Below are positions 19,165 through 26,636 of a stretch of DNA of 26,636 nucleotides, piece after piece. Position 1 is the stretch's first letter. The number at the start of each line of letters is the position of its first letter. The notes beneath the pieces were generated by a model. It was not told where the DNA came from, searched no databases, and worked only from the letters and a program-made list of their open reading frames with translations. The stretch spans positions 1-26,636 of the forward strand of contig CAZQEZ010000061.1 of the NCBI GenBank assembly GCA_964592475.1, read 5' to 3'. The stretch is from CAZQEZ01 sp964592475 (GTDB lineage: Bacteria > Bacteroidota > Bacteroidia > Cytophagales > Cyclobacteriaceae). A program made the translations under genes and the position numbers.

Positions 19165-19173
19165 AAATTTCAT

Positions 19174-19668
19174 TTATTCGGGAATCACCTTTTTAAGTCT
19201 ATCAAAAATTTTATTTACAGCCGGGCAAATCAAGGTGTTTTTTAAGGTACGATTTAAAAGTTGATGCTGGTTTTTGCGGTTGGTATGCGGATATTCACGG
19301 CAGGCTTTAGGCCTAGCTTCATAAATCATACAGTAATTATCTGATCCTAAAAAAGGGCATGGCATACTATGAAAAACGTAATCCCCGTCTTCATCAATAT
19401 TAACATACTCTTTAATAAATTGGGCAGGTTTTTTTTTAAGATATTTGGCTATTCTTTCTATATCGCTATTAATAAGCATGGGGCCGGTGGTGATGCAGCA
19501 ATTGGCACAGGTAAGGCAGTCTACTTCGGCAAACACTTCATCATGCAAAGGATGTACTTCTTTATCCAGGGCTTTTTTATGTTTTTTTAGCTTTTTGAAG
19601 TATTTCTGATTATTGGATAAATTTTGCCTGGCTTTACTCAGGATGCTTTCTTTCTCCGACGCATTCAA
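19174..19668 (-). CDS. YkgJ/UPF0153-type cysteine-cluster protein
   Basis: Encodes 164 residues with the cysteine pattern of the YkgJ family, a putative zinc- or iron-binding protein of unknown cellular role. The first cluster is C-x2-C-x2-CC (CLTCANCC), followed by PCPFLG, YCMIYEARP, ACREYP and a last conserved-looking cysteine in LICPAV. The N-terminal 35 residues are lysine-rich and helical. The protein has no signal peptide and should be cytoplasmic. The start is a TTG at 19668: the only nearby ATG is in another frame, and an in-frame stop lies about 24 bases upstream, leaving only ATT or ATA codons as alternatives. The gene is divergent from the sulfatase at 19744, 75 bases away. The family call is firm; the function is unknown. 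Confidence 0.85.
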   Translation of the reverse strand: MNASEKESILSKARQNLSNNQKYFKKLKKHKKALDKEVHPLHDEVFAEVDCLTCANCCITTGPMLINSDIERIAKYLKKKPAQFIKEYVNIDEDGDYVFHSMPCPFLGSDNYCMIYEARPKACREYPHTNRKNQHQLLNRTLKNTLICPAVNKIFDRLKKVIPE

Positions 19669-19743
19669 AATATCACTTATTATAATTTTTCATAAGGGGT
19701 AAATTGCATTAACTTTAAAGGCAAAAATAAAATCAACGAACCT

Positions 19744-21477
19744 ATGAATTTTAAATTATTAACTACATTATTAATATTGGTATTTTGTTTTACCAACTGC
19801 GACAATGAAAAAACTTCCATAGAAGGATCTCCATCTGATGCTACCAATGAAGTATTACTTCAAGATGTTAATTTAAAGCAGAAACCCAATATTCTCTGGA
19901 TCAGTTGCGAAGACATCAGCTCCAGAATAGGTGCCTACGGTGATTCTGTAGCTATTACTCCCAAAATTGATCAGCTGGCCGCCGATGGCATGAAATTTAC
20001 TAATGTGTTCACCGTTGCACCTGTATGCGCACCCAATCGCTCAGCCATTATTACCGGGATGTATCCCACTACCATTGGCACGCAGCACATGCGTACCGGG
20101 CATCGCGGTAGTACTGGTGAATTGCCTACTCCTTATGCATCGGTACCACCGCCTTATGTAAAAGCTTTTACTGAATATTTACGTGCAGCAGGTTATTACT
20201 GTACCAACAATTCAAAAACTGATTATCAATTCAATACATTCGGCACACCTGTCACCATTTGGGATGAGAATAGCACTAAAGCGCACTATAAAAATCGCTC
20301 TGATCAGGAACAGCCATTTTTTAGTATTTTCAATTATACTTTAACGCACGAAAGTAAAAACTGGCCCGATCCTGTCTATTGGGATATCAGCACTGTGGAG
20401 GTGCCTCCTTACTATCCTGACACGGAAGAAGTGCGTAAAGACATTGCTCGCTCCTATGAAAATATTGCTCGCCTGGATACTATCGTGGGCGAGCACTTAA
20501 AAGCACTGGAAGAAGAAGGGCTGGCCGACAATACCATCGTGTTTTTCTGGAGCGACCATGGCGACGGCATGCCCCGGGGTAAGCGCTGGACCTATGATAG
20601 TGGCACAAAAGTGCCGTTTATTGTGCGTTGGCCGGGCAAAATTCCGCAAGGTTCTGTCAATGATCGCTTGATCAGTTCCATCGATTGGGGACCTACAGTC
20701 CTTTCATTGGCCGGCGTACCTGTGCCTGCCCATATGCAGGGCCGTCCTTTCCTCGGGCCACAAGTTGCTGAAGAACCGGAATTCCTGGTAAACACCCGTG
20801 ATCGTTTTGACGAATCGTACGACATGGTGCGGGCGGTACGAGATGAAGAATTTCGCTACGTACGCAATTATTACCCTAATCAGCCTTATGTATTATGGAT
20901 TCCCTATCGAAACCGAAGCAATATTATGAAAGAGCTGTTGCGATTGCAAGCCGAGGGAGGTTTGAACGAAGTACAAAAACTTTGGATGAGTGATACCCGA
21001 CCTCCAGAGGAACTTTACCATAGCATAGAAGATCCTCATGAAATCAACAACCTGGTGAATGAGCCGGAATACCAGGAAAAACTAGCTGAAATGAGGCAAA
21101 GACTGGACCATTGGCGTATCGAGAGCAAAGACCTGGGCGATCTACCAGAATCGCAAATGGTATGGCAAATGTACCAGGGTAATGAACAGCCTAAAACTTC
21201 ATCTGTACACTTTGTGCCCAATTCTCCGGAAAACAGGGCTAGCAGTTTAACTGACGACGGTGGAGCATTTACGGGACCCATGACCGTGAAGTTTTACTGT
21301 GCCACGCAGGGTGCTTCAATGGCTTACACATTGGAGGAAGGAGAAGATGCCCGCTGGTTGCTTTATACCGGCCCTATTCACCTCAATAAAGGAGAAGAAA
21401 AAATAATCAGGGCCAAAGCTGTCCGCTATGGTTATAAAGAAAGCGATGAAACAAGCGCAACTTTCAGGGTCAATTAG
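19744..21477 (+). CDS. Sulfatase lipoprotein with C-terminal chitobiase-like beta domain
   Basis: Encodes a 577-residue formylglycine-dependent sulfatase. A lipoprotein signal peptide ends at C19 (CFTNC). The core starts at NILWISCEDIS with metal-binding E56/D57, and C95-A-P-N-R99 is the C-x-P-x-R maturation signature. It shares long stretches of pattern with the sulfatase at 9350-11242 (GTQHMR, YLRAAGYYCTNNSKTDYQF, FFSIFNYTLTHES), so the two are paralogs. The last 65 residues or so resemble the small beta domain found at the C-terminus of chitobiase/hexosaminidase proteins, which the other sulfatase lacks. GC is visibly higher than in its neighbours: two 60-base samples (19981-20040 and 20581-20640) count 30 and 31 G+C, against 21 in 10501-10560 and 18 in 2101-2160. 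That may reflect expression-linked codon use or a different origin. The substrate is unknown. Confidence 0.92.
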   Translation: MNFKLLTTLLILVFCFTNCDNEKTSIEGSPSDATNEVLLQDVNLKQKPNILWISCEDISSRIGAYGDSVAITPKIDQLAADGMKFTNVFTVAPVCAPNRSAIITGMYPTTIGTQHMRTGHRGSTGELPTPYASVPPPYVKAFTEYLRAAGYYCTNNSKTDYQFNTFGTPVTIWDENSTKAHYKNRSDQEQPFFSIFNYTLTHESKNWPDPVYWDISTVEVPPYYPDTEEVRKDIARSYENIARLDTIVGEHLKALEEEGLADNTIVFFWSDHGDGMPRGKRWTYDSGTKVPFIVRWPGKIPQGSVNDRLISSIDWGPTVLSLAGVPVPAHMQGRPFLGPQVAEEPEFLVNTRDRFDESYDMVRAVRDEEFRYVRNYYPNQPYVLWIPYRNRSNIMKELLRLQAEGGLNEVQKLWMSDTRPPEELYHSIEDPHEINNLVNEPEYQEKLAEMRQRLDHWRIESKDLGDLPESQMVWQMYQGNEQPKTSSVHFVPNSPENRASSLTDDGGAFTGPMTVKFYCATQGASMAYTLEEGEDARWLLYTGPIHLNKGEEKIIRAKAVRYGYKESDETSATFRVN

Positions 21478-21486
21478 AAAAAAATC

Positions 21487-21535
21487 AAACTTTGAGTTTC
21501 ATAAAATAAGCATTTGAAGCTCAAAGTTTTTCTTT
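21487..21535 (+). terminator. Intrinsic terminator after the second sulfatase
   Basis: AAACTTTGAG (21487-21496) pairs with CTCAAAGTTT (21520-21529); with wobble pairing the stem can extend inward by about five more pairs. It is followed by TTTTTCTTTATTTT. It lies 10 bases after the stop codon, so the sulfatase is a single-gene transcript. Confidence 0.85.
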
Positions 21536-21593
21536 ATTTTCCAAATTAGATTTTATTTCCCCATACATCTTCGTGCCCTTCCATATTTATTTC

Positions 21594-21601
21594 TATTTTT
21601 G
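21594..21601 (+). promoter_or_regulatory. Probable -7 box of the lnt operon
   Basis: TATTTTTG matches TAnnTTTG and ends 19 bases before the lnt ATG at 21621, downstream of the sulfatase terminator, where a new promoter is needed. No clear -33 TTTG is seen. Confidence 0.4.
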
Positions 21602-21620
21602 ACATTCTAAATTGAAGACC

Positions 21621-23240
21621 ATGACTATAAATAATTGGCAAAATAAGAAAGCTTTGCCCTGGCTTCTCAGTGTTTCAAGTGGCATTTTGCTTTGGATAGG
21701 CTGGCCTACATCACCGGTACCCTATTTCTTGTTCATAGGCTTAGTTCCTCTTTTGATCTTACAGGATTACCTGCAGAAAAACAGTAGCAAGTCTGGCAGG
21801 AAGGTATTTGGCTTTGGTTATCTGGCCTTTTTTATTTGGAATGTGGCTACTACCTGGTGGGTATGGAATTCTACTCCGGCAGGAGCCATAGCTATGCTAG
21901 TGCTCAATACCTTATTTATGGCAATTACTTTCTGGCTGTTTCATCTTACCCGAAAAGCTGCCGGAGATTTGTTTGGGTATTTAGGATTGGTTTGTTATTG
22001 GCTGGCTTTTGAATATATTCACCTTAACTGGGATATTAGCTGGCCCTGGCTCAATTTAGGCAACGGATTTGCCATGATACCCGAATTAATTCAATGGTAT
22101 GAATTTACTGGTGCTTTTGGCGGAGCTCTATGGATTTGGCTTTTAAACCTGGCCTTGTTTTTTTCATTATTTTATAAAGGTACAATAAAAAAGCCCGAAA
22201 TGAGATGGCTTACTTTTGCAATAGCTTTGCTCGTTGTTCCCAGCATTGGTTCATACCTTATTGGTGCAAGCCATGAAGAAAGCCAGGAGTCTGTAGAGGT
22301 AGTTGTGACGCAACCTAATATAGATCCTTACTCGGAAAAATTTATTGGCAGCGAAAAATTTATACCCTACCAGCAGCAGGTAGAAAAATTCATAAACCTA
22401 TCACAACAAGAATTAACTACAGAAACTAGTTTTTTGGTGTGGCCCGAAACCGCTATTGACAATGTTTTTAATGAAGTTAGCTTGGACAGGTATCCGATTT
22501 TGGATACCATAGCAGAGCTGGAAAACCAATTTTCCGCACTATCTGTTCTCACCGGTATTACCAGTTATCAGCAATATTTAAATGTAGATAAAGCTACACC
22601 CACCGCTAGATATCGTGATGATCTTGGCTATTACGATGTATTCAATGCTGCCTTATTTATGAATGAAAATGGTATTAAAAAGACTTATCATAAGTCAAAA
22701 CTTGTTCCTGGGGTCGAAATATTGCCATATCCCAAGGTTTTGAATTTTCTTACGGAATGGATTTTTGACCTGGGTGGAACAACTGGTTCTCTGGGTCGAC
22801 AAAAAGAAAGAACTGTGTTTTACAACGAAAATGGGGTGGGTATAGCCCCTGCAATCTGCTATGAATCGATCTATGGTGAGTTTATGGCTGAATTTATTAG
22901 AAATGGTGCTCATTATATTTTCATCATTACCAATGATGGGTGGTGGGGCAATACACCCGGCCATCGTCAGCATTTACACTATGCCACCACGCGAGCCATT
23001 GAAACCCGGCGAAGCATTGCTCGCTCAGCCAATACAGGTATTTCCGCCTTTATCGATCAAACGGGCAATATTAGTCATGCCACAGAATATTGGGAGCCAG
23101 CGGTTATAAGAGCAGATTTGAATAAAAATGAAGAGTTAACTTTTTATGTTGTGTATGGTGACTACCTGGCCAGAACATCTTTGTGGCTATCAATATTTAT
23201 CCTATTAGCATCAATTGTGAAAAAAAGAATGAAAAGATGA
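21621..23240 (+). CDS. lnt: Apolipoprotein N-acyltransferase Lnt
   Basis: Encodes 539 residues of the inner-membrane enzyme that transfers a third acyl chain to the N-terminal cysteine of lipoproteins. Seven hydrophobic segments fill about residues 8-215 (for example LPWLLSVSSGILLWIGW and LWIWLLNLALFFSLFY). A periplasmic nitrilase-type domain and a final C-terminal membrane segment (LWLSIFILLASIV) follow. The catalytic triad is visible as E276 (VWPETAI), K358 (YHKSKLVPGVE) and C413 (AICYESIYGEF). The motif LVPGVE in place of the enterobacterial LVPFGE is usual in Bacteroidota. The ATG at 21621 is preferred to an in-frame TTG at 21612. Its stop overlaps the next start as ATGA. Nearby lipoproteins such as the two sulfatases would be substrates, which is inference. 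Confidence 0.95.
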   Translation: MTINNWQNKKALPWLLSVSSGILLWIGWPTSPVPYFLFIGLVPLLILQDYLQKNSSKSGRKVFGFGYLAFFIWNVATTWWVWNSTPAGAIAMLVLNTLFMAITFWLFHLTRKAAGDLFGYLGLVCYWLAFEYIHLNWDISWPWLNLGNGFAMIPELIQWYEFTGAFGGALWIWLLNLALFFSLFYKGTIKKPEMRWLTFAIALLVVPSIGSYLIGASHEESQESVEVVVTQPNIDPYSEKFIGSEKFIPYQQQVEKFINLSQQELTTETSFLVWPETAIDNVFNEVSLDRYPILDTIAELENQFSALSVLTGITSYQQYLNVDKATPTARYRDDLGYYDVFNAALFMNENGIKKTYHKSKLVPGVEILPYPKVLNFLTEWIFDLGGTTGSLGRQKERTVFYNENGVGIAPAICYESIYGEFMAEFIRNGAHYIFIITNDGWWGNTPGHRQHLHYATTRAIETRRSIARSANTGISAFIDQTGNISHATEYWEPAVIRADLNKNEELTFYVVYGDYLARTSLWLSIFILLASIVKKRMKR

Positions 23241-24028
23241 ATTTAGAATTAATAAGCAATCAAGTAGTTGAAGTAAGCAGAGAAGTAGGAGAATTTATAC
23301 GCCAGGAAAGAAAAAATTTTGATCATGGTAGGGTCGAACAAAAAAATGGTTTTAACGACCTGGTGTCGTATGTAGATAAAGAAGCCGAGGAGAAATTTGT
23401 CAATGCTTTGAGCAAAATAGTGCCGCAGGCTGGTTTTATTGCTGAAGAAGGCACGGCAGAACCAGCAGAAAAATATAATTGGGTTATAGACCCCATAGAT
23501 GGCACTACTAATTTTTTACATAATTTACCAATTTACTCGACCAGTGTAGCCCTTGTAAAAAAGCAGGAACTGCTAAGTGGGGTAGTGTATGAAATAAATG
23601 CGGATGAATGTTTTCACGCGCATAAGGAAGGTAATGCCTACCTCAATGGAAACATAATTAAGGTCTCACAAATAAACAATTTAAAGGAGAGTCTTTTAGC
23701 CACGGGCTTCCCATATCATGGAGAACTGCAAATGGATAAATTCATGGCTATGTTTCAGCATTTCATGGCTAATTCTCACGGCGTACGTAGATTAGGTAGT
23801 GCTGCTGTCGATTTGGTATACGTGGCCTGTGGCCGACTAGAGGGCTTTTATGAGTTTAATTTGAATCCATGGGATATTGCGGCGGGTGCTTTGATTGTAA
23901 AGCAGGCCGGAGGAGAGGTAACAGATTTTTCCGGTACCGATAATTATTTGTTCACCGGCGAAATATTTGCCTCAAACCATCAGATTCATGATGAAACGTT
24001 GAAGGTGCTAAAGCAGTTTTGGGTGTAA
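23237..24028 (+). CDS. suhB: Inositol monophosphatase-family phosphatase
   Basis: Encodes 263 residues, normal for the family, of a Mg-dependent, Li-sensitive sugar phosphate phosphatase. The metal-binding motifs are all present: E70/E71 (AEEGT), D85-P-I-D88-G-T-T (DPIDGTTNF) and D213 in NPWDIAAG. The best start is the ATG at 23237, which overlaps the lnt stop (ATGA). An open frame extends 54 bases upstream into lnt, but its translation is not family-like and coupling explains the overlap. Family members act on inositol-1-phosphate or, in the CysQ branch, on 3'-phosphoadenosine nucleotides. The general sequence fits the SuhB branch better, but the substrate is not settled. Confidence 0.92.
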   Translation: MNLELISNQVVEVSREVGEFIRQERKNFDHGRVEQKNGFNDLVSYVDKEAEEKFVNALSKIVPQAGFIAEEGTAEPAEKYNWVIDPIDGTTNFLHNLPIYSTSVALVKKQELLSGVVYEINADECFHAHKEGNAYLNGNIIKVSQINNLKESLLATGFPYHGELQMDKFMAMFQHFMANSHGVRRLGSAAVDLVYVACGRLEGFYEFNLNPWDIAAGALIVKQAGGEVTDFSGTDNYLFTGEIFASNHQIHDETLKVLKQFWV

Positions 24029-24066
24029 AACCCGATAATAACCATCAAAAATTAAATTTTAAAATA

Positions 24067-24474
24067 ATGTTTTCTTTTTCAACTAATATTAGAGTTAGAT
24101 ACGCTGAAACTGATCAAATGGGTTACGTATATTATGGCAATTACGCTACCTATTACGAAGTAGCAAGGGTAGAAATGCTTCGCAGTCTGGATTTTTCTTA
24201 CAAAGCACTGGAAGCATCAGGAGTAATGATGCCGGTTTTGGAATTGAAATGCAAATACATACGGCCGGCTAAGTATGACGATTTGCTTACCATCAACGTA
24301 AAAATTGAACAAAAGCCGACCACACGCATGATATTTAAGTATGAAGTATTCAATCAGGAAAATACTTTACTTAATATTGGAGAAACAACCCTGGTATTCA
24401 TTGCTATGAAAACAGCAAAAGTAAGTGAAATGCCAACGGTAATGAAGGATCTGTTAAATAAGTATTTTGAGTGA
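24067..24474 (+). CDS. YbgC/FadM-type acyl-CoA thioesterase (hotdog fold)
   Basis: Encodes a 135-residue single-hotdog protein of the 4-hydroxybenzoyl-CoA thioesterase family, expected to hydrolyse acyl-CoA. The N-terminal signature is clear: RYAETDQMGYVYYGNY with the catalytic-type D16, followed by YYEVARVEMLR. The start is placed at 24067, where the family sequence begins; an upstream in-frame ATG at 24019 would overlap suhB and add 16 unrelated residues. It follows suhB by 38 bases in the same direction and is probably cotranscribed with lnt and suhB. There is no strong terminator directly behind it. The physiological acyl-CoA cannot be read from sequence. Confidence 0.9.
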   Translation: MFSFSTNIRVRYAETDQMGYVYYGNYATYYEVARVEMLRSLDFSYKALEASGVMMPVLELKCKYIRPAKYDDLLTINVKIEQKPTTRMIFKYEVFNQENTLLNIGETTLVFIAMKTAKVSEMPTVMKDLLNKYFE

Positions 24475-24749
24475 AATTCAGGTGGTTGGCTATTTGGCCA
24501 AAATCTTATGAATGAATTATTAAAATTGCTCGTTTTTAACAATAAGGCCTATGTAATTTTTATATCACAATTGGCATCTTATTAAAAACTTATGAATACT
24601 TATAAATAGCAAATCGAATAGAATTAATTAAGCTGTGGGTAATATTAGCAATACACGCGGAATAGTGAGTAATGAATACCGGGTTTGCTTGTATATTTCA
24701 TGTGTAAGCTTCTGAAACAATTCTCGATTTATTCCTACCTACTTTCCTC

Positions 24750-24757
24750 TAGTTTTG
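24750..24757 (+). promoter_or_regulatory. Possible -7 box upstream of the orphan terminator
   Basis: TAGTTTTG, continuing as TAGTTTTGC, matches TAnnTTTG(C). Initiation a few bases downstream would yield an RNA of about 60-65 bases ending at the terminator at 24795-24827, or a leader for the AsmA-like gene. No -33 TTTG is seen in 24725-24735. Confidence 0.35.
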
Positions 24758-24794
24758 CACTAGTCCTTTGTTAAACATGTGTAAAAATCTTTAG

Positions 24795-24827
24795 ACAGCT
24801 GAAAAGCAATTTCCAGCTGTTTTTTTA
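24795..24827 (+). terminator. Strong intrinsic terminator, far from any stop codon
   Basis: ACAGCT (24795-24800) pairs with AGCTGT (24815-24820), extended by a G-C pair and three A-T pairs around one bulged C, then a run of T through 24826. It may end a long 3' untranslated region of the thioesterase transcript, a small RNA started near 24760, or a prematurely stopped leader. Confidence 0.75.
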
Positions 24828-24921
24828 TACCCAAATTTTCATCAAGAAATTTTTATTTGCCCATCTTTGCCAATAGCGGCATATTAATTGCGTTAATAGC
24901 TTAGTTTACTAAAAGCTGGAA

Positions 24922-26636
24922 ATGAGTAGTAAAAATAGATACAAACAACCATTAAATTCAACTAACAAGCAGGCTCGCAAGAAGAAAAAGGGCAGGAAAA
25001 AAAGTATCTGGCGAAAAATATATCACATTATTCTAATTTCGTCAATTAGCTTGGTCGCGTTGCTAGCCATCGCTTTCGCTATTGTTTATCACAATCGTGA
25101 TAAAGTAGTAAAGTTAATTTTAGAAGAGACTAATAAACAAATCAACACACCGGTAGAAGTAGCTGAAATAGATTTATCATTATTAGATAAGTTTCCCCAA
25201 ATTGCTATTCGTTTTCATCAGGTAAATGTAAAAGAAAGCCTGCCCGGCAATGAAAATCCCCTGGCAACCTTGCAAAACGTTTACTGTACTTTTGGCTTTT
25301 GGCAATTGTTAACCAGCAATTATACCATTGATCATTTCTATTTAGAAGACGGAGCCGTTAATTTAAGGCGCTTGAAGGATGGTAGTGTAAATTATCAATT
25401 TTTTAAAGCAAACAAGGAAAGTGAATCCGGAAATAAAAGTAAAGTTTCTTTCAAATTTGAAAATGTAGACTTGAAGAATGTTTCGCTTTATTACCTGGAT
25501 GAGGAAAGCGATTTTTATTTAAATGCTTATTTCGAACAATTCAATAGTCAGCTGCAAATAGAAAACCAAAAATATAGCGTGGTCAGTAAAGGTGATTTGC
25601 TGGTTAAATCGATGTTGATAAATCAGGAAGAATATGCCAACAATCGTAAAATGTATTGGTCAAGTGATCTCGATTATTTCAATCAGAAAAAGGAATTATT
25701 TGTACAAAAAGGGGAAGTTGAATTATTAGGGGCGAAATATGATTTTAATGGCACTGTGAAAACAAATGACAACCTGCTTGATTTCCATATTAAAACAGAT
25801 AAAACCAATATTGAAAGCTTAGTATCGCTGTTGCCAGAAAACACTGCCAAAGATTACCAGGTATATCGCAGCAAAGGGGAAATGAAATTGCAATGCGCTA
25901 TTAATGGTAGCTATGCCAATAGTCAAATACCATTGGTAGAAATGAATTTTAGTTGTAACGATGCTACCTTTTATCATCCAAAATATAATAAATCGGTTGA
26001 TGAAGTCTCACTTACCGGTAGTTTTACCAATGGTCAAGCCAAATCAGCAGCTACCAGCCAATTAATATTAAAGCAGGTAAGGGGTAAATTTGAAGGCAAA
26101 ACATTTACCAGTGATTTAAAAATTCAGAATTTTGATCGCTATCTGATCGATTTGCAATTGAAAGCAGACTTGGAAGTCAATTCGTTTTTAGAATTTTATC
26201 CCATTAAAAAAATCCACAATGCCAGTGGGCGCATTTTAGCCGATATAGATTTTTATGGATATTTAAAAGATATAAAAACGGCTAAGGATTTAAGGAAAAC
26301 CCGGTCGGCCGGAGAGGTCAATTTACAACAGCTCAATTTCGAACTGGCAGATTTTAATTTACCATTTAGGCAATTTGATGGTAATTTTTTATTTAAGAAT
26401 GACGCCTTGGCCATCAGTAATTTTTCAGGCCAAGTTGGGCAAAGTGATTTTCTTCTCAATGGCATGTTTAAAAACGTGATGGCCTACCTTTTTCTTAAAT
26501 ATCAACCGATATTAATTGAAGCTGATTTGGAAAGTAGATTTATTAATTTAGATGAATTGCTATCAGGGCAGCAAGTGACAACAACTGCCACCGCAAATGA
26601 CAATTCCAATTATCAATTCAATATTTCTAAAAGACT
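24922..26636 (+). CDS. AsmA-like envelope protein, 3' end beyond window
   Basis: The frame is open from the ATG at 24922 to the window edge, about 571 codons with no stop. Residues 1-32 are very basic (KKKKGRKK), followed by one membrane segment at about 35-56 (IILISSISLVALLAIAFAIVY), then a long, probably periplasmic, beta-rich region. The start of that region, NTPVEVAEIDLSLLDKFPQIAIRF followed by a GAVNLRRLKDGSVNY block, is the typical opening of AsmA/TamB-like proteins of Bacteroidota. This family is linked to outer-membrane assembly and phospholipid transfer to the outer membrane; the role of this member is inferred. It is probably transcribed from its own promoter because of the terminator 95 bases upstream. 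Confidence 0.85.
   Translation, partial: MSSKNRYKQPLNSTNKQARKKKKGRKKSIWRKIYHIILISSISLVALLAIAFAIVYHNRDKVVKLILEETNKQINTPVEVAEIDLSLLDKFPQIAIRFHQVNVKESLPGNENPLATLQNVYCTFGFWQLLTSNYTIDHFYLEDGAVNLRRLKDGSVNYQFFKANKESESGNKSKVSFKFENVDLKNVSLYYLDEESDFYLNAYFEQFNSQLQIENQKYSVVSKGDLLVKSMLINQEEYANNRKMYWSSDLDYFNQKKELFVQKGEVELLGAKYDFNGTVKTNDNLLDFHIKTDKTNIESLVSLLPENTAKDYQVYRSKGEMKLQCAINGSYANSQIPLVEMNFSCNDATFYHPKYNKSVDEVSLTGSFTNGQAKSAATSQLILKQVRGKFEGKTFTSDLKIQNFDRYLIDLQLKADLEVNSFLEFYPIKKIHNASGRILADIDFYGYLKDIKTAKDLRKTRSAGEVNLQQLNFELADFNLPFRQFDGNFLFKNDALAISNFSGQVGQSDFLLNGMFKNVMAYLFLKYQPILIEADLESRFINLDELLSGQQVTTTATANDNSNYQFNISKR

Larger units (their letters stand above)
18829..19173 (-). other. Intergenic leader of the glgE operon
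   Basis: These 345 bases lie between glgE and the co-oriented YkgJ-type gene. They are strongly AT-rich and contain no open frame worth calling. They hold a candidate -7 box at 18968-18975 and a weak terminator next to the upstream gene. If that box is used, the operon has an untranslated leader of roughly 130 bases. No recognisable riboswitch fold was found by eye. Confidence 0.5.
24475..24921 (+). other. 447-base gap with a promoter-like box and an orphan terminator
   Basis: No credible coding frame is present on either strand. The gap is AT-rich up to about 24740, then holds a TAnnTTTG match at 24750-24757, a strong intrinsic terminator at 24795-24827, and a near match CATCTTTG at 24862-24869 that may be the -7 box of the AsmA-like gene. 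The terminator lies 320 bases past the thioesterase stop and 95 bases before the next start, so the interval may encode a small RNA or a leader with early termination. Confidence 0.5.

Noticed and set aside
9350..21477. Polysaccharide utilization locus
   Set aside because: Two sulfatases are present, but there is no SusC/SusD pair, no regulator and no polysaccharide-degrading enzyme; the GH13 genes are biosynthetic.
23183..23236. Upstream extension of the inositol-monophosphatase-family gene
   Set aside because: The extra 18 residues overlap lnt and are not family-like; the ATGA overlap at 23237 is a natural start.
24486..24501. Hairpin TTGGC/GCCAA after the thioesterase as a terminator
   Set aside because: The stem is only 5 bp and no T run follows.

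Overview
The window looks like a chromosomal segment of a low-GC member of the Bacteroidota, most likely a marine Cytophagales-type organism. The grounds are: a PorE-like OmpA-family protein with a PD40 propeller and carboxypeptidase-regulatory-like (CRD) domains; sulfatase lipoproteins; almost no Shine-Dalgarno sequences; several TAnnTTTG-type -7 boxes ahead of genes; and a Bacteroidota-style Lnt motif (LVPGVE). Placement below phylum level is inference.

Layout. (1) 215-8959 (+) is one giant gene for a 2914-residue exported protein: signal peptide, TPRs, PD40 propeller, twelve and a half tandem two-lobed beta-sandwich units of about 177 residues, and an intact C-terminal OmpA peptidoglycan-binding domain. 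(2) 8960-9349 is a gene-poor gap that may hold a decayed dispersed repeat. (3) 9350-11242 (-) is a lipoprotein sulfatase with a C-terminal HEAT-like region. (4) 11391-18828 (-) is a compact operon glgE, treS-mak fusion, glgB, closed by a strong intrinsic terminator. It encodes the route from trehalose through maltose and maltose-1-phosphate to branched alpha-glucan. (5) 19174-19668 (-) is a YkgJ-type cysteine-cluster protein. (6) 19744-21477 (+) is a second sulfatase lipoprotein, paralogous to the first, with a different C-terminal domain and higher GC. (7) 21621-24474 (+) holds lnt, an inositol-monophosphatase-family gene and a hotdog thioesterase, tightly packed. (8) 24475-24921 is a 447-base gap with a strong terminator that belongs to no annotated gene. 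(9) From 24922 to the window edge is the 5' part of an AsmA-like envelope gene.

How the genes fit together. Much of the window concerns the cell envelope. Lnt would finish the lipoproteins, of which the two sulfatases are local examples. The giant protein would be held to peptidoglycan through its OmpA domain, and the AsmA-like protein belongs to a family linked to outer-membrane homeostasis. The GlgE operon is a separate storage or capsular glucan module. No trehalose synthesis gene (OtsAB or TreYZ), sulfatase-maturation enzyme, SusC/SusD pair, transposase, integrase, tRNA, rRNA or CRISPR array was seen.

The most unusual object is the giant PorE-like protein. Known PorE has the same N- and C-terminal modules but a single CRD between them; here that position holds about 25 beta-sandwich lobes in a very regular array.
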